A stretch of DNA of 64,000 nucleotides from Meghimatium bilineatum (lineage: Eukaryota; Mollusca; Gastropoda; Stylommatophora; Philomycidae), in contig CM067306.1 of NCBI GenBank assembly GCA_034231615.1, positions 65,313,790-65,377,789 on the forward strand, written 5' to 3'. The stretch's first letter is position 1; every line of letters starts with the position of its first letter. The notes beneath the pieces are model-generated. The model did no database searches and was not told the DNA's origin. It saw only the letters and a list, made by a program, of their open reading frames with translations. Shown in pieces: positions 11,397 through 22,790 of the stretch. The position numbers and the translations under genes were made by a program.

Positions 11397-12545
11397 TTAC
11401 CTTGTTTCCACTTCTTCCTTCTCAATGCTGACCTTTCTAATGTACTGTGCCAGTTCCTTGTTCATTACTTCCGCTTCCATCAGTTTCTTTTCCAGTCCTT
11501 GAGCATGCTTCATTGCCTTTTCAAGAAGTTTGTCCTGTTGTCGAATTAAGGCCTCAGCATCTGTCAGCTTTTTCTCCAAGTCCTTCCATTTGGCAACTGA
11601 ATCTTGGAAAACATTCTGATTAACTGCTAGTTCCTTGCACCTTTTGCTCAAAGCACATATTCTGATTGCATTCCTCTTCGTGATCTGATTTATCCTCTTA
11701 ACTGAATATATTGCCTTGATATCCTGATTCACCTTCCTTAGTGCCTTCAGCTTCCTTGACAAAGACACACACTTCTTCGTCATATTTGCAATTGTGCGCT
11801 TCTTTTTTGCACAGGCATCACAGTCATATCTCATCTTCTTAGGGGATGGTGACCTAATCAATGTACTAGAAAAAGACGCTGCAATATCAGATGTACCTGA
11901 CAGGAATGGTGACTCAGTTGGAATAGAAAGAGGCTGCAAATCATTAACATTGACCTTGTGTGCCAGGGACACACCTGAAAAAGAAGGTGCCAAGGACACA
12001 CCTGAAAAAGAAGGTACAATATCAGATGCACCTGAAAATGAAGGTGCAATATCAGATGCACCTGAAAATGAAGGTGCAATATCAGATGCACCTGAAAATG
12101 AAGGTGCAATATCAGATGCACCTGAAAATGAAGGTGCAATATCAGAAACACCTGAAAAAGAAGGTGCCATATCAGTTGGCACAGGATGCTGCAAAGTATT
12201 AGCATTAGGTACAACCCTAAAAGGTATAGGATAGGGTTCTAGAAAAAGACACATAAGATTGGACCAGTTTGAATCAATATTTTTTATCTGCATTTTTAAT
12301 TCTCGTTCATATTTTTTCAAAGTGACTCTCAGATAATCTTCTCTGATATGCTTATCTTGTTCCTGAGCAAGCACAAGAGTCTTGATCTTGCGAATCACTT
12401 CAGAAACTTTATTTGTTTTAGGTTTAGTCTTGACCGGGGCCAATAGCAGCTGTGCAATGTACCCTTTCTTCACCGGATACTCTGGTACAAGTTGTACAAG
12501 ATGTCCCCTCAGATCCTCCATACATTTCTTCTCCGTACATGCCAT
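11397..12545 (-). CDS. Unrecognised 382-residue coiled-coil protein with decapeptide repeats, encoded by transposon copy I
   Basis: The start is the ATG at 12543-12545, 12 nt inside an exon whose acceptor (ATTCAG) is conserved as a module. The N-terminal 75 residues (MEDLRGHLVQLVPEYPVKKG, GYIAQLLLAPVKT) match the decayed copy at 23900-24115. Residues about 126-195 are eight tandem units close to APSFSGASDI. There follows a Ser/Pro-rich linker and a C-terminal half starting at CDACAKKKRTIANMTKK, rich in Lys, Leu and Glu heptads and probably a coiled coil. The frame closes with TAA directly after ACAAG|G; since ACAAG|GTAAAT is a plausible 5' splice site, the protein may instead continue into an unseen exon. 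I see no DDE, RT or zinc-ribbon signature, so function is unknown; a DNA-binding or accessory protein of the element is an inference. Confidence 0.65.
   Translation of the reverse strand: MACTEKKCMEDLRGHLVQLVPEYPVKKGYIAQLLLAPVKTKPKTNKVSEVIRKIKTLVLAQEQDKHIREDYLRVTLKKYERELKMQIKNIDSNWSNLMCLFLEPYPIPFRVVPNANTLQHPVPTDMAPSFSGVSDIAPSFSGASDIAPSFSGASDIAPSFSGASDIAPSFSGASDIVPSFSGVSLAPSFSGVSLAHKVNVNDLQPLSIPTESPFLSGTSDIAASFSSTLIRSPSPKKMRYDCDACAKKKRTIANMTKKCVSLSRKLKALRKVNQDIKAIYSVKRINQITKRNAIRICALSKRCKELAVNQNVFQDSVAKWKDLEKKLTDAEALIRQQDKLLEKAMKHAQGLEKKLMEAEVMNKELAQYIRKVSIEKEEVETR
11960..12200 (-). repeat. 30-bp in-frame coding minisatellite
   Basis: Thirty-bp units encode APSFSGASDI-like decapeptides, five nearly identical and three diverged (two shortened to 9 codons). 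Confidence 0.9.
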
Positions 12546-12782
12546 CACTGCCACTACCTGAATTAGAATAAAATTGAATAATAACACAAGTAGACCCAGT
12601 TAGTAAATAAATTTCAAATAAACTTATGGATATGGAAACTATAACAAACTGACAAAGGAGCTGCAGTATATGAAATAATATGCACATAAAAATTGCACCA
12701 ATTTATCAACTTATCAAGATAAATATGCAAAATATTGTTATAGTTAATTCTAATAAATACCTTAATAATAATGTTTAAATAG

Positions 12783-12950
12783 AAGCTCCGCCAAAGACGG
12801 ATGTGTTGGGCCATTGGCGCAAATAAAATGGTGACACAACACATTTCCATTCTCTGGACTACATCCTTCTGGAAATCTAATAGGGCCATGGTCCTCATAC
12901 ACAAGATATCCAGTGGGAGTTTGAGAATGAATGCTGAAGAAGAAGAATAG
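12783..12950 (+). mobile_element. SINE-like family A copy inside the transposon intron
   Basis: Near full length, from CCGCCAAAGACGGATGTGTT to GAAGAAGAAGAA. It is absent from the equivalent intron of copy II, so it inserted after the copies diverged. Confidence 0.8.
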
Positions 12951-14126
12951 AAGCTAGCTGCGTTTCATTACAGATAGTGAGAAACAAAAACACTTGTCAT
13001 CGTCACGGTGACAGATGCGTGACGAGCATCTGACATAATTTTTTGTTTTGTGCCCTTGAATTATTTAACATAATAATGCTTGACGATATTTCAATAAACA
13101 TAAACACTAGTATCACTCTAAATTAACCTTTAGAACACACCGGGTGAAACATTTGGCCCCAATCGTGTCATTTCTTGAATCTTGAAGACGAAATCCTTCG
13201 CCCAGTGCTCGAAACCCGAATCCAAAACAAGTCAGATTTGTAATTTTTTTAAAGGGAATATTATGGCAACTCTCAGTAGATATATTATGTAACTTTCTGT
13301 TTGTGTTACTAAAATGACGATAGGTGACGTGTGATTATTCAATTGAAATCCCAACAATCTATAGTCATCAGCATTGAGGCGAAGCGACATGACAGTGAAT
13401 CGGGTTTTATATACTTTTGTTTTTTTGTCGTATGTTCAGTTAAATCATTATTGATTGTGATCCTAAAGTGGAAATCTTGAGAGGTAAGTTCTTTAAATAG
13501 ATTAAATAAAATAGACCACAAGGTTTTCGTTGTTTAAAATATATAATATTCAGCAGATTTGGAGTGACCAAAAATACAATAGGTCTATATCTAGAAAGGT
13601 CTAAATCTGTCTTTATCACTTTCTAACATGTCTTGTATCACACACAAACAAAACTTACACCAATATATGCAGAATTCAATTCTTTATTTATATGTGCAAA
13701 TATTATTTAAATATCTCTAACAACAAAAAAGTTACCACAATTTCAAAACAGCCACCAACGATTAGGTAACATTTCCAAAAACTAATTCAGCGGCAGGAGA
13801 GAAATTACACAATTGTAAACAGAGCATGCTAAAGGTTAACTAAAGAAATTATAAGAGGCATGAATTATATTATATAATGCAATAACGTACATTTCTCTCA
13901 TTATAAATGTATGTTAATAATGGCGCGGCACTGAAAACAAACTCTAAAGTTAGCGTGGTAGACCGATTATCACAGCATTTTAAAAAATTCGATAACAATT
14001 ACAAGACTTCCAAAAATGTTAAATTTGTGTATATAAAGATTGGTTACCGAATATGTTAGATGTGGTTTCCATATAACGTAAATCAAACTAATCCAATACA
14101 CGTGTGCAAAAGTGAAAAACACTTAC

Positions 14127-14285
14127 CTCGGCTTGTTGAATTGCTTGCTGTAAATTGTACACAAAGGTTGTACATACAACCTCGTCATCCAGAAATGTAC
14201 AAATGGATGACAAATCTTAAACAGTTCACTTTTATATGCATTGTTGTCGCATCGCGTAGCTAAATGACAATTCTATTGGTCAGTA
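14127..14285 (-). promoter_or_regulatory. TATA/CCAAT promoter and non-coding exon 1 of copy I
   Basis: Minus strand: CCAAT at 14275-14279, then GCATATAAAAGTGAAC (TATA about 14230-14238). Exon 1 ends GCCGAG before GTAAGTGTTTTTCAC at 14126. The TATA, exon end and donor align with copies II-IV. The start site is inferred from the TATA position. Confidence 0.65.
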
Positions 14286-14583
14286 TGTACATGATCCTGG
14301 AAAACTGTCCCCGCGTGAGATTTATCAAGGAACATAACCAATTTATCTTTTTTTTTTAATTTCTATTATCGCTAATGCCTATATAAAGGCAGAGGCCCTA
14401 AACTCTTGATATCTTTGAATGGTTCAAAAAGTGGTAGAAATTTACTGATGTAATTTATGGAACTTAGGCCTATATTCTATATCTGCCAGTCACTTGCACA
14501 TTCAAAATTGCATTGCTGGTAGGCCCTGGCAGAGATTGCCTGTAGTACAGCCTACAAAGAAGTCCTTACAAGTTAACTTACTA

Positions 14584-15740
14584 GTAGGCACATAATTACA
14601 AATAATATACCGGTAGTTAGATAGCCCTTAAAAAATGCAATTCGATGATACATCAAACAAGTCTGTACGTCAATCCTGAAAAATTGTATGAATTTATTTC
14701 AAATTAATTTCACATCAACGTTTTTTTTTACATAAAACATATAGGAAAATATAAATAAAACTTGTGACCACAAAATGTAGCCAAGCTGATAATTTCTAAA
14801 TTATCTTTGTTATTTACAATAATACAACACACAAACTTTAAATTTTTTTGTTCGCAAAGAACAGAGGCATCTGTTGATCCCATTTCTGTAATTTTCAGAA
14901 GCAAGAACAACTAATTAATATTCAAAAATGGCAGCTAATTAGCATAATTAAAATATAAAAATTATTATCCGGTATATAGCAATTTAAATACCAAACAATA
15001 TATATATATAGTTCTGTGTTCGCAAAGACAAAGCAGATTTATTGATCACATTTCTATAATTTTCAGATGCGTGCAGAACTAATTAATATTCAAAATGGCA
15101 GATCTTCAGTGTAATTAAAATGAAAATAAATTATATAACTATTGAATATAATAAAATACCACAGAAACTATATATTTTTGTGTGCGCAAGACAAGACATT
15201 TCTATTTATTTGCATATCTCAAGACATATTTATAACATTTCTAAAATTTCAATATGCGAGAAAAAATAATTAATATTAAAAATGGCAGCTAATTAGCATA
15301 ATTAAAATAAACTATATAACTATAAAATATAATAAAATACCACAGAAAATATATATTTTTGTGTTCACAAAGGCAAGATGCATCTGTTTATTACATTGCG
15401 CTAATTTTCAAATGAATCTAGAGTTAATAAAATTCAAAATGGCGGCTAATTTGCATGAATAACATTGCATTGGGTTGTCTAATTATAAAATATATCCGTT
15501 ACCGGTATTTATTAAATATCCTACAATATACCGCTATACATTTTTGTGTTTGGGAAAACTTGCATAATCTGCTAGTTACGTTACCATTATTTTTAGATAC
15601 AACCAAAGCTAATGAATATTCAAAAAGGCTAATTTACATAATTAAAATTAATTTTCATACAGGACTGTTAAATGTCCTAGTTATTTATGATAAATGGTTT
15701 CTGTGCTTCAAATGTGACAAAACGTTCATGGATTATGTGC
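14584..15740 (-). mobile_element. TAGG-family transposon, copy V (3' part only)
   Basis: The left end reads TAGGCACATAATTAC, followed by the conserved 3' block (14605-14790) and five or six subrepeats about 150 bp apart, each with GGCAGCTAATTAGCATAATT-like and TATATTTTTGTGTTCGCAAAG blocks. No promoter or coding part remains on its 5' side. Confidence 0.65.
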
Positions 15741-15743
15741 TTA

Positions 15744-15966
15744 GTGATGTGTTTGGTTAGTTTTGTGAGCAGCTTGTGTGGAGGAATACTATTATTTGCA
15801 TAGTGATGTGTTTAGTTAGTTTTGTGAACAGCTTGTGTGGAGGAATACTATTATTTGCATAGTGATGTGTTTAGTTAGTTTTGTGAACAGCTTGTGTGGA
15901 GGAATACTATTATGTGCATAGTGATGTGTTTAGTTAGTTTTGGGAACAGCTTGTGTGGAGGAATAC
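15744..15966. repeat. 59-bp tandem repeat, about 4 copies
   Basis: Unit begins GTGATGTGTTTAGTTAGTTT and ends GAATACTATTATTTGCATA. Confidence 0.9.
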
Positions 15967-17900
15967 TATTCATGTACATCTACTGGTTTGTAGATCTTTT
16001 ATTTCTGCTGTATTATTCTCTCCCCACCCCCCATATACAATAGTTAAGTTTATTGGTAGCAGTATTATGCAGTAATGTTCTAGGAATAATAGTTGAGCAA
16101 TTTGTGAAATTAAATTAGTACCAAGAGTATGTTGTGATTATAAGCTTCATTTCCATGTCATGAAGCTTGGAAAACACTCTGACTAATCCCCCCCCCCCCA
16201 ACTACGGGGTTGCACGTTTCCTCAGATCATCAATGGACCTCTTGCCAGCCATTAAATTTATGCAATTATATTTCTAAATAACTTTTATAACAAAAGAAAA
16301 TAACTGATGTTCACTATGCAGATAGATGCCAACCAGTGCAGGATCATTAGGCGTAGTTATTTACCGTAGCCATAGCGATAACTGCAATTGCGTAACATGC
16401 TTAGTCCGGTACAGTAGGTCCTCCAATAGAATATACTATTCTATACTACAGGCCTAAGTAAATTAGCGATCAGTCTATGTTCTTAATTGCTACAATGTAT
16501 TTATTAGGTCTATACCATAAATCTAACAAACTACATATTTAAATAAATGCGTGATTGTTATGTAAAAATCTGACGTGGCGAAAATAATTAATAGAACAGC
16601 CATAATGGCAGATGACAAGAAGGTTGTCAGCATGAAATATTGATGACTTTAAAAATTATTTCATCTACTTTCATCCTCAAACATTATTAATAGTTGCATA
16701 TATCTATATAAAAATGGTCTATGAACTTCAGAAATTATTTACAAATGTGACACATCTGAGAGATTAAGTAAATAACATGGTTGTAACATACCTATGAGCA
16801 CTAAATTTTGAATAACTTCAAATGTAAATTATATTTTCACAAAAAACAATGTCTCAATTTTGTGCAATTTTTTTGCCGGCCAAGAATCACTCACTCTTTT
16901 CCATGTAAAAATAATTTAGAATCAAAATTCCCGGGAAAATCACATTATCTCCTGCAGCTGCCTTGGTAAAATGCATAATCAGATATTTATAGCCACAATG
17001 CTGAAAATCGATCAAGAGTTTGATCTGAATGTCCAAGTTACTAAGCCTTACTTTTAATTAATTAGGACTTCATCAAAGTTCATTCATTACGTTCTTGGGT
17101 TTTGATTATCGTTGGTCACTATTTATGGCGAGATGGGCGTATCTTTCTTTCCTAAGGGCACTATGAAATTCGACCCAGTTTTAAGGTATTCTCCAACCTT
17201 TACCTGGTGTCACATGATAGGAAAGGGGGTCTAAGGCAGAATGACAAACTTTCGCAATTGTCACGTGATAAGAATGATGGTTCCAGATGGAATGACAGTA
17301 CAGTGTAGTTTGTTGAAGAAAGGATAAAAAAATTACAAAGAGAAAAGAAAAAAAGGGGGAGGGCAACGCCTCCATAATTTAAAAAAATTACGCAATTGCA
17401 GTATGGGGGCGCGTGGTAATTTATTGGACATTTTTGTGAAAATGACCGGAGCTGTGGAGTACGATTTTCATTAATTTACGCGCTAGTAGGAGTAAATGGG
17501 TTTTGGACTGGTGCATGAACCAAGGTTTACTATGTAACTATAAGAGACCACCGCAAAAGTGATGGATATATTTAGATGTGTCTGCAATTTGGTAGTAATC
17601 GCCATAAAATTATTAGAAGTGTAGTGTTAGAAACAATTCATGATTTCCTTTCCGGGATTAAACAGGTTTATTTGCCACACAACGGGGAATAAGGTAAGTG
17701 CATCATTTTACTCATTTCACACTGTTTACATTTTTAATTAGGCGACTACGGATTTCCACTAGTAAAACTTAAAACCACTGATCAAATCTTTTTAAAAATG
17801 TCAGCCACCCATAAAATTGCTAAATTGGAGGGGATGTGACGTCCATGCACGCGTAGATTTTAATGGTTCTCAGGTTTTCTCGCAGAAATATGTGAAGTCG
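15967..17900. other. Unassigned AT-rich DNA between transposon copies V and III
   Basis: No credible gene, repeat array or RNA is seen. A C10 run is at about 16189. Part of 17700-17900 may be the degenerate 5' flank of copy III. Confidence 0.4.
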
Positions 17901-17909
17901 TCTGCTTAA

Positions 17910-18853
17910 AAATGAAAACAGTGTGCTATTTATAGCGTTTATGTCGCTGGTTATGCTCCTTTATAAATAATTGTAGGGACAGTTTTCCAGATACTAACCA
18001 ATCCAATTATCATTAAAGCATCGTGAAACGACATCAGTGCCTATAATAGGGGACTGTTTCAGTTTTGTCACCCATTTCTATATCGGATTCTGAAGTTGGC
18101 AGTTGAAAATATGTTGTGTAAAATTTACAGCATGGATTTCAACAAGCTGATAAGTGTTCAATAAGTGTTTTTCATTTCTGCACACGTGTATCGAATTAGT
18201 TTGTAAAATCAATGTGAAACAATGCCTAACAAATTCAGAAACCATTTCTCTCTTTATATATTTTGTAACAGAAATTGTAACATTTTTGGAAGTCGCTTGT
18301 AATTGCCCTTGAATTTTTTAAAGATGACAATATTGCCATTTTAATGTTTATTACCACAAATCACATCTGAAAATTGTTATAATGAATTCAACAGGTACGC
18401 CCGTCCTTTCCGAACACAAAAATATATAGTTTGTATGGTATTTTATCGTAAATAACTTGAATATTTAATAATTAGACTTAAATTGAAAGTAAATTATGCA
18501 AATTAGCCACTATTTTTAATATTAATTAACCCGAAGTACATATGAAAATTTGTACAAGCATTTAACAGATGCATCGTGTGGCCCTGCCGAACACAAAAAT
18601 GTATAGTTTTATGCATATTTTATCATAAATAACTCAGATATCTAAGATATTTAATAAACTGTTAACTCTCCTGTTTGGTCACAACTTTCTTACCAGTCCG
18701 TTCATATTTTCTTATATGTTCTCATGTAATTATCTTTTCGTTAAATTTTTACCAAAAAAATTAATAACTTTTCTAAGAATTGACATACAGACTTGGTTGA
18801 GGTATCCTTGAAATACAAATTTCACGGCCTATCTAGCTGTGGTGTTTATAATG
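17910..18853 (+). mobile_element. TAGG-family transposon, copy III (internally deleted)
   Basis: Sequence after 17945 (GGTTATGCTCCTTTATAAAT, GACAGTTTTCCAGATAC) matches the 5' region of copy I. CCAAT (about 18002) and a TATA-like CCTATAATAG (about 18040) precede an exon with TTGTGTAAAATTTACAGC. After a shortened intron come two subrepeats (18330-18640) and the 3' block (18640-18850). There is no coding exon, and the 3' terminal repeat is missing where copy IV begins. Confidence 0.6.
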
Positions 18854-20618
18854 TAGGCATTAGGGAATCATTAGGGGGCGTGAACGTGAATTTGGCTTAG
18901 ATTATTTCCCTTGTTTTGGTAGCGTCCGCTGATCGATTATGGCGTCACGTGAAACACTGACCAGTCCAATTTTCTTTAGGCAACTCGATGCAACCTTATT
19001 GCTTATAAAAGACAACTGTTTACGATTTCTCATTCATTTGTGCATGGATTCCGAAGGTGTATGTTGGAAATATGTTGTGTAAAATTTACAGCCAGCAATT
19101 AAACAAACCTAGGTAAGTGTTTTTCATCTTTGCACACGTGTATCTTATTAGTTTGTTTGTTATACCATCGTGTAACCATGTCTAACAAATTTAGCAACCA
19201 TTTCTCTCTTTATATAAGCGCTATTCTTTTCTGTCGCGGCGATAATTCTGAAATGTCTCTTATTTTAAAAAATTTACATTTAACAACTACAATTCTTGCC
19301 TCTTTTAATTTCTTCAATTCATTTTTAAATGATACTAATAAGAAATCCAAGATTTATATGTAAAATAATTTGAATTATTGGTACAATACCATGCCGGGTG
19401 TGCATACTATTCTGCATCCGTCACCATGACGAATGAAGTGTTTTCTTAGTCAAATCGTCATGTTTCATGTGGATAATTATACAAGAAACACATTTTACAT
19501 TAAATATATATTGTTTATGAAGTCCAAATTCACACTCCAGGGTGCCGGCTGTGCACTCATCCATATGAAACTGTTGACCACCACCTTTTTGAATGTCCAG
19601 CGCTGGATGACATCAGGAAAATGCTCCTCCCTCCAGGGCCAGATAAATGATTATATGGAACAAAACAACAACTCACAAACACATGCATATATCACATAAT
19701 GGCATTGGGTCAAAGGGCATGAGCCCATGGACCGCTGGATCAGCAACCAACCAACCAACCATGAAGTCCAATTACTTATAATTCTCTCATGAATATTTCA
19801 TAAAGTTCATTTTTATTTGAGAGATGCTTTCTCCTTTCAATAGACCTAATAAATCAAACCATCAATGCAGACGTCAACTGCTGCATCTTCCAAACTTTCT
19901 CACTCTTTTTGATATCTTTTTCTGTTGTTTATTATAAAATTTGCTCAATTTTCAACATAAATTTCTACAGTTATCTGCAGAACATACATGTATAAAGTAT
20001 TTAATTATATAGGGCTAATTAAATTATCACTAAAATAGGAAAAAGCTTATTCATAATGAAGTCAGACTATTTTGAACATTTGGTGCACATACCTACCTAG
20101 TATTTCACCCATACCTTTGACAAAGAATTGTTTATGTACCTGTGATACTAAATGCCAATAATAATAATCAAACATTATATTTCAGATACAAAGAGGGCTG
20201 AGAAGACAGATTGCCAGCCATATGATTGCCATAAAGGGCAGCACAGCAGAGATTTTAATTATGCTAATTAGACACCATTATTAATTGGCTTTGGTTGCAT
20301 CGGAAAATTAACACAATGTAATCAACAGATGCGTCCTGTCTTTACAAACACAAAAACATAAGTTTTCCATATATTTTATTCTACATAATTAAATATTGTA
20401 ATAAATATATATTAAATATTACACTGTAACTATGCTAATTAGACGCCATTATTAATTGGCTCTGGTTGCATCGGAAAATGAACACAATGTAATCAAAATA
20501 TGCGTCGTGCCTTCATGAACACAAAAATGTATATTTTGTTCGTTTTTATTGGAAATAACTTTAACTGTGGTGTTTATAATGCTGCAACCCAATTTTTAAA
20601 ATTTTGTCCTAATCCCTA
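18854..20618 (+). mobile_element. TAGG-family transposon, copy IV
   Basis: It starts TAGGCATTAGGGAATC and ends with TTTTGTCCTAATCCCTA. CCAAT (18966-18970), TATAAAAG (19004-19011), exon 1 ending at 19112 before GTAAGTGTTTTTCATC, and intron sequence up to about 19440 all align with copies I and II. The coding exon is lost, a SINE-like piece lies at 19690-19770, and two subrepeats (20250-20560) remain. Confidence 0.6.
18966..19112 (+). promoter_or_regulatory. Promoter and exon 1 of copy IV
   Basis: CCAAT, then GCTTATAAAAGACAACTG, then exon 1 with a GTAAGT donor at 19113, all in the same order as copies I and II. Confidence 0.6.
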
Positions 20619-20639
20619 TTAAAATTATAATGCTGTACT

Positions 20640-20945
20640 TTACTGTATGGGTGCGACGAGTCTTGGACAATAAACAAAACTAGAAAGTGCAAAATTAGAC
20701 GAGGCAATAGAGATGTGGTTCTATAGAAGAATGCTGAGAATACCATGGACTGCCAGAAAAACTAATGTAGAGGTGTTGAAAGAGTCAAATGTGAAACAGA
20801 CCTTAATCAATAATATAAGAAAAGGACAATCTTTTTTTGTGTGGCCACTTCATGAGACAGGCAGGTTTGGAGAACATAGTCACAACAGGTAAAATTGAAG
20901 GCAACAGAGACAGAGGGCGATGTGAGAAAATATTGGTAGAAATGT
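20640..20945 (+). pseudogene. LINE RT C-terminal fragment
   Basis: Forward translation with frameshifts gives GCDESWTINKTRKCK, then EMWFYRRMLRIPWTARKTN, then TLINNIRKGQ, the hallmark thumb region of endonuclease-RT LINEs. Confidence 0.75.
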
Positions 20946-21189
20946 CGTTTCGTCCACCACATTACTATAAATAGCACACTGTTTACATTTTGAACTATCC
21001 AACGTCATGGATTTCCGCGCACTGCCATTGAAATTAATGGATGCTGCGACGTCACACAGTGGAAGCAAAAAGGAGAGTTTTTGCACACGACATGACTTTG
21101 TGCTTCCAGATTCATCAATTTCATTCGTTCTGCGTGGAAAACAGCGCAATTCATAGCCAGTTAGTTAAAAATGTAAAGACTGTTATATT

Positions 21190-21985
21190 GCAATATAAAA
21201 CAAAACACAGTATGATTACCTTATTCACCATTGCTTGGAGGATACACTTTTTATCAAGTCCAGAAAATCCAGGAAAAGATGTGGCGAATTTTGGTATTCA
21301 TTCCGCCACATGTATTCGGAAAGGTATGCGGGAAATTGCCCTTTGCACCGGCTACCCTGATTCCGGAATTGTCTTTTAACAAGGCCCCACAAACTCAATC
21401 GCATTTACGTATGCCCCTGTTATTGGATTTCTGAACTCGATGCTGTGGTTCACAGTCATGTGCAGGTAACAACCTTTATCGCCCAAGCAGGCGTAAGCTA
21501 GCCAACAGTCCGATATGATTGTAGTTCCTGGCAGCACGTGCTGCTTAATAATTTCCAATAAGACTTCTTTTGTCCTTTCGGTCACCACCTTCAATACATA
21601 TTTATTTGTTCCCCTCTACTATACCGAAAACCCATGTCCCTTGTACTCGTTTCCCTCTGTTATACTTTCATTTGCTGAAGAGACTTTCGTCAATTTCGAA
21701 AACTATCCCTTCACCTCCAACTTTTACTGTGTCATTAACATACATTTCAACACAGATCTCTCTACAGAAGCTTTTCCAGTCAGCTACAACATGCGTCCCA
21801 ACCTTCACCTCCCTTTTTATGAATCTGTTCCTTGTCTCCATGACCCACAGATAAGTAAGGAGCAGGATGTCACCCATACTCATGTGACTTTCTCCAAACC
21901 ATGAATTATTTTTAACACTTCTTCTTACATCATGATTATTTTTCCCAAAACATCAGCACCTCCAAATATAACCTTCACTTTTAAC
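21190..21985 (-). pseudogene. Second Merlin/ISXO2-like transposase, decayed
   Basis: Minus-strand pieces read KVGTHVVADWKSFCREIC, VFEIDESLFSK, VEGNKYVLKVVTERTKEVLL, PGTTIISDCWLAYA, NHSIEFRNPITGAYVNAIEF and SEYMWRNEYQNSP. Both catalytic Asp positions (EIDES, ISDCW) and the Glu of AIEF are kept, but at least two frame changes break it. It differs clearly from the copy at 9150, so two Merlin lineages are present. Termini not identified. Confidence 0.8.
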
Positions 21986-22790
21986 CAATCTCATATATTG
22001 GCCACAAGACGGACACACATAATAGTTACATATTAACCCTGTGTTCATTCACCAATCAAGCACACACACTTATCACCGCTTGCACACAAATTAATAAAAA
22101 AAACTTAAATCTTGTACGACCATCTTCGCTCAATTTTATTGAAATAATGGGAATAGCTGTTTTCCCCGCTATCAATTGCGCATGCGTGAAATGACCTGAC
22201 ACCAACTGACCGGATGTCAGCTGACCAGATAAAATCTCGGACCGTTGCCTGTTTTTAATTTTTAAATTTAAGTTTCCCTCATATTATTCATTTTAAAATC
22301 TCTGAAAAAATTTGTATTCTAAAAATTTTATCATTGCCATAACCCCCCCTCCCCCCAGCTTAAAAATTTGTATTCTAAAAATTGTATCGTTGTCAGAAAC
22401 TCCCCCCCTCCACCTTTCCCCCATCGCCCCTGCTTACACAACCCGCGAACGCGCGCATCGTTTAGCCATGCGACCAATACCACAGATCGTGAGAACCGTT
22501 GCAACGCACGAAGAGTGACGTCACAACCCCAGAACATTCTACCTTGGAAAGTGAAAGGTTGGAAAACACCTTGGAAAGTGAAAGGTTGAGAAACACCTCG
22601 AAAGTAGGGCAAAGGTCACAGTGGTGGACGAAACAGTAGATGGGCCAAAATATTAGACAGTTTGACAACCTGGCACGGCAGGGAATCAACAATGATCTTG
22701 ATACATAATACTGTGTGGACAGAGAGCTGTAGAGAGCCATAAACTCTTACGATAGCCGGCATGGCACCTGATGATGATGACAGTACTGCA
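21986..22790. other. Mixed intergenic DNA, possible LINE tail
   Basis: A 63-bp imperfect duplication with C-runs is at 22300-22420 and a 28-bp duplication (CCTTGGAAAGTGAAAGGTTG) is at 22550-22600. From 22620 to 22760 the forward strand reads FDNLARQGINNDL and ELWRAINSYDS, possibly a LINE C-terminal tail. Confidence 0.4.

Larger units (their letters stand above)
10783..14381 (-). mobile_element. TAGG-family DNA transposon, copy I (3.6 kb, carries an open reading frame)
   Basis: The 5' end (right) reads TAGGCATTAGCGATAATAG on the minus strand. The 3' end (left, 10783) is a degenerate TAAGCATTTGGACTAAATTT. In minus-strand order it has CCAAT and TATA boxes (14275-14279, 14230-14238), a short exon with a GTAAGT donor (14127), an intron holding a SINE (12783-12950), and a coding exon (acceptor at 12558-12559). 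Then come 1.5 subrepeats with a 175-bp period (11046-11390) and the conserved 3' block (10800-11040). The same order occurs in copies II-IV. Only a TA is shared outside both ends, so its duplication is not clear. Confidence 0.75.

Noticed and set aside
11794-12234. 146-codon forward frame opposite the transposon protein
   Set aside because: Antisense to the coding repeat; its repeats (EGAISDAPEN) are the reverse strand of the decapeptide array. The minus frame has an acceptor, conserved N-terminus and a paralogue.
14060-14263. 67-codon forward frame over the copy I promoter
   Set aside because: It lies antisense to the conserved promoter and exon 1 module.
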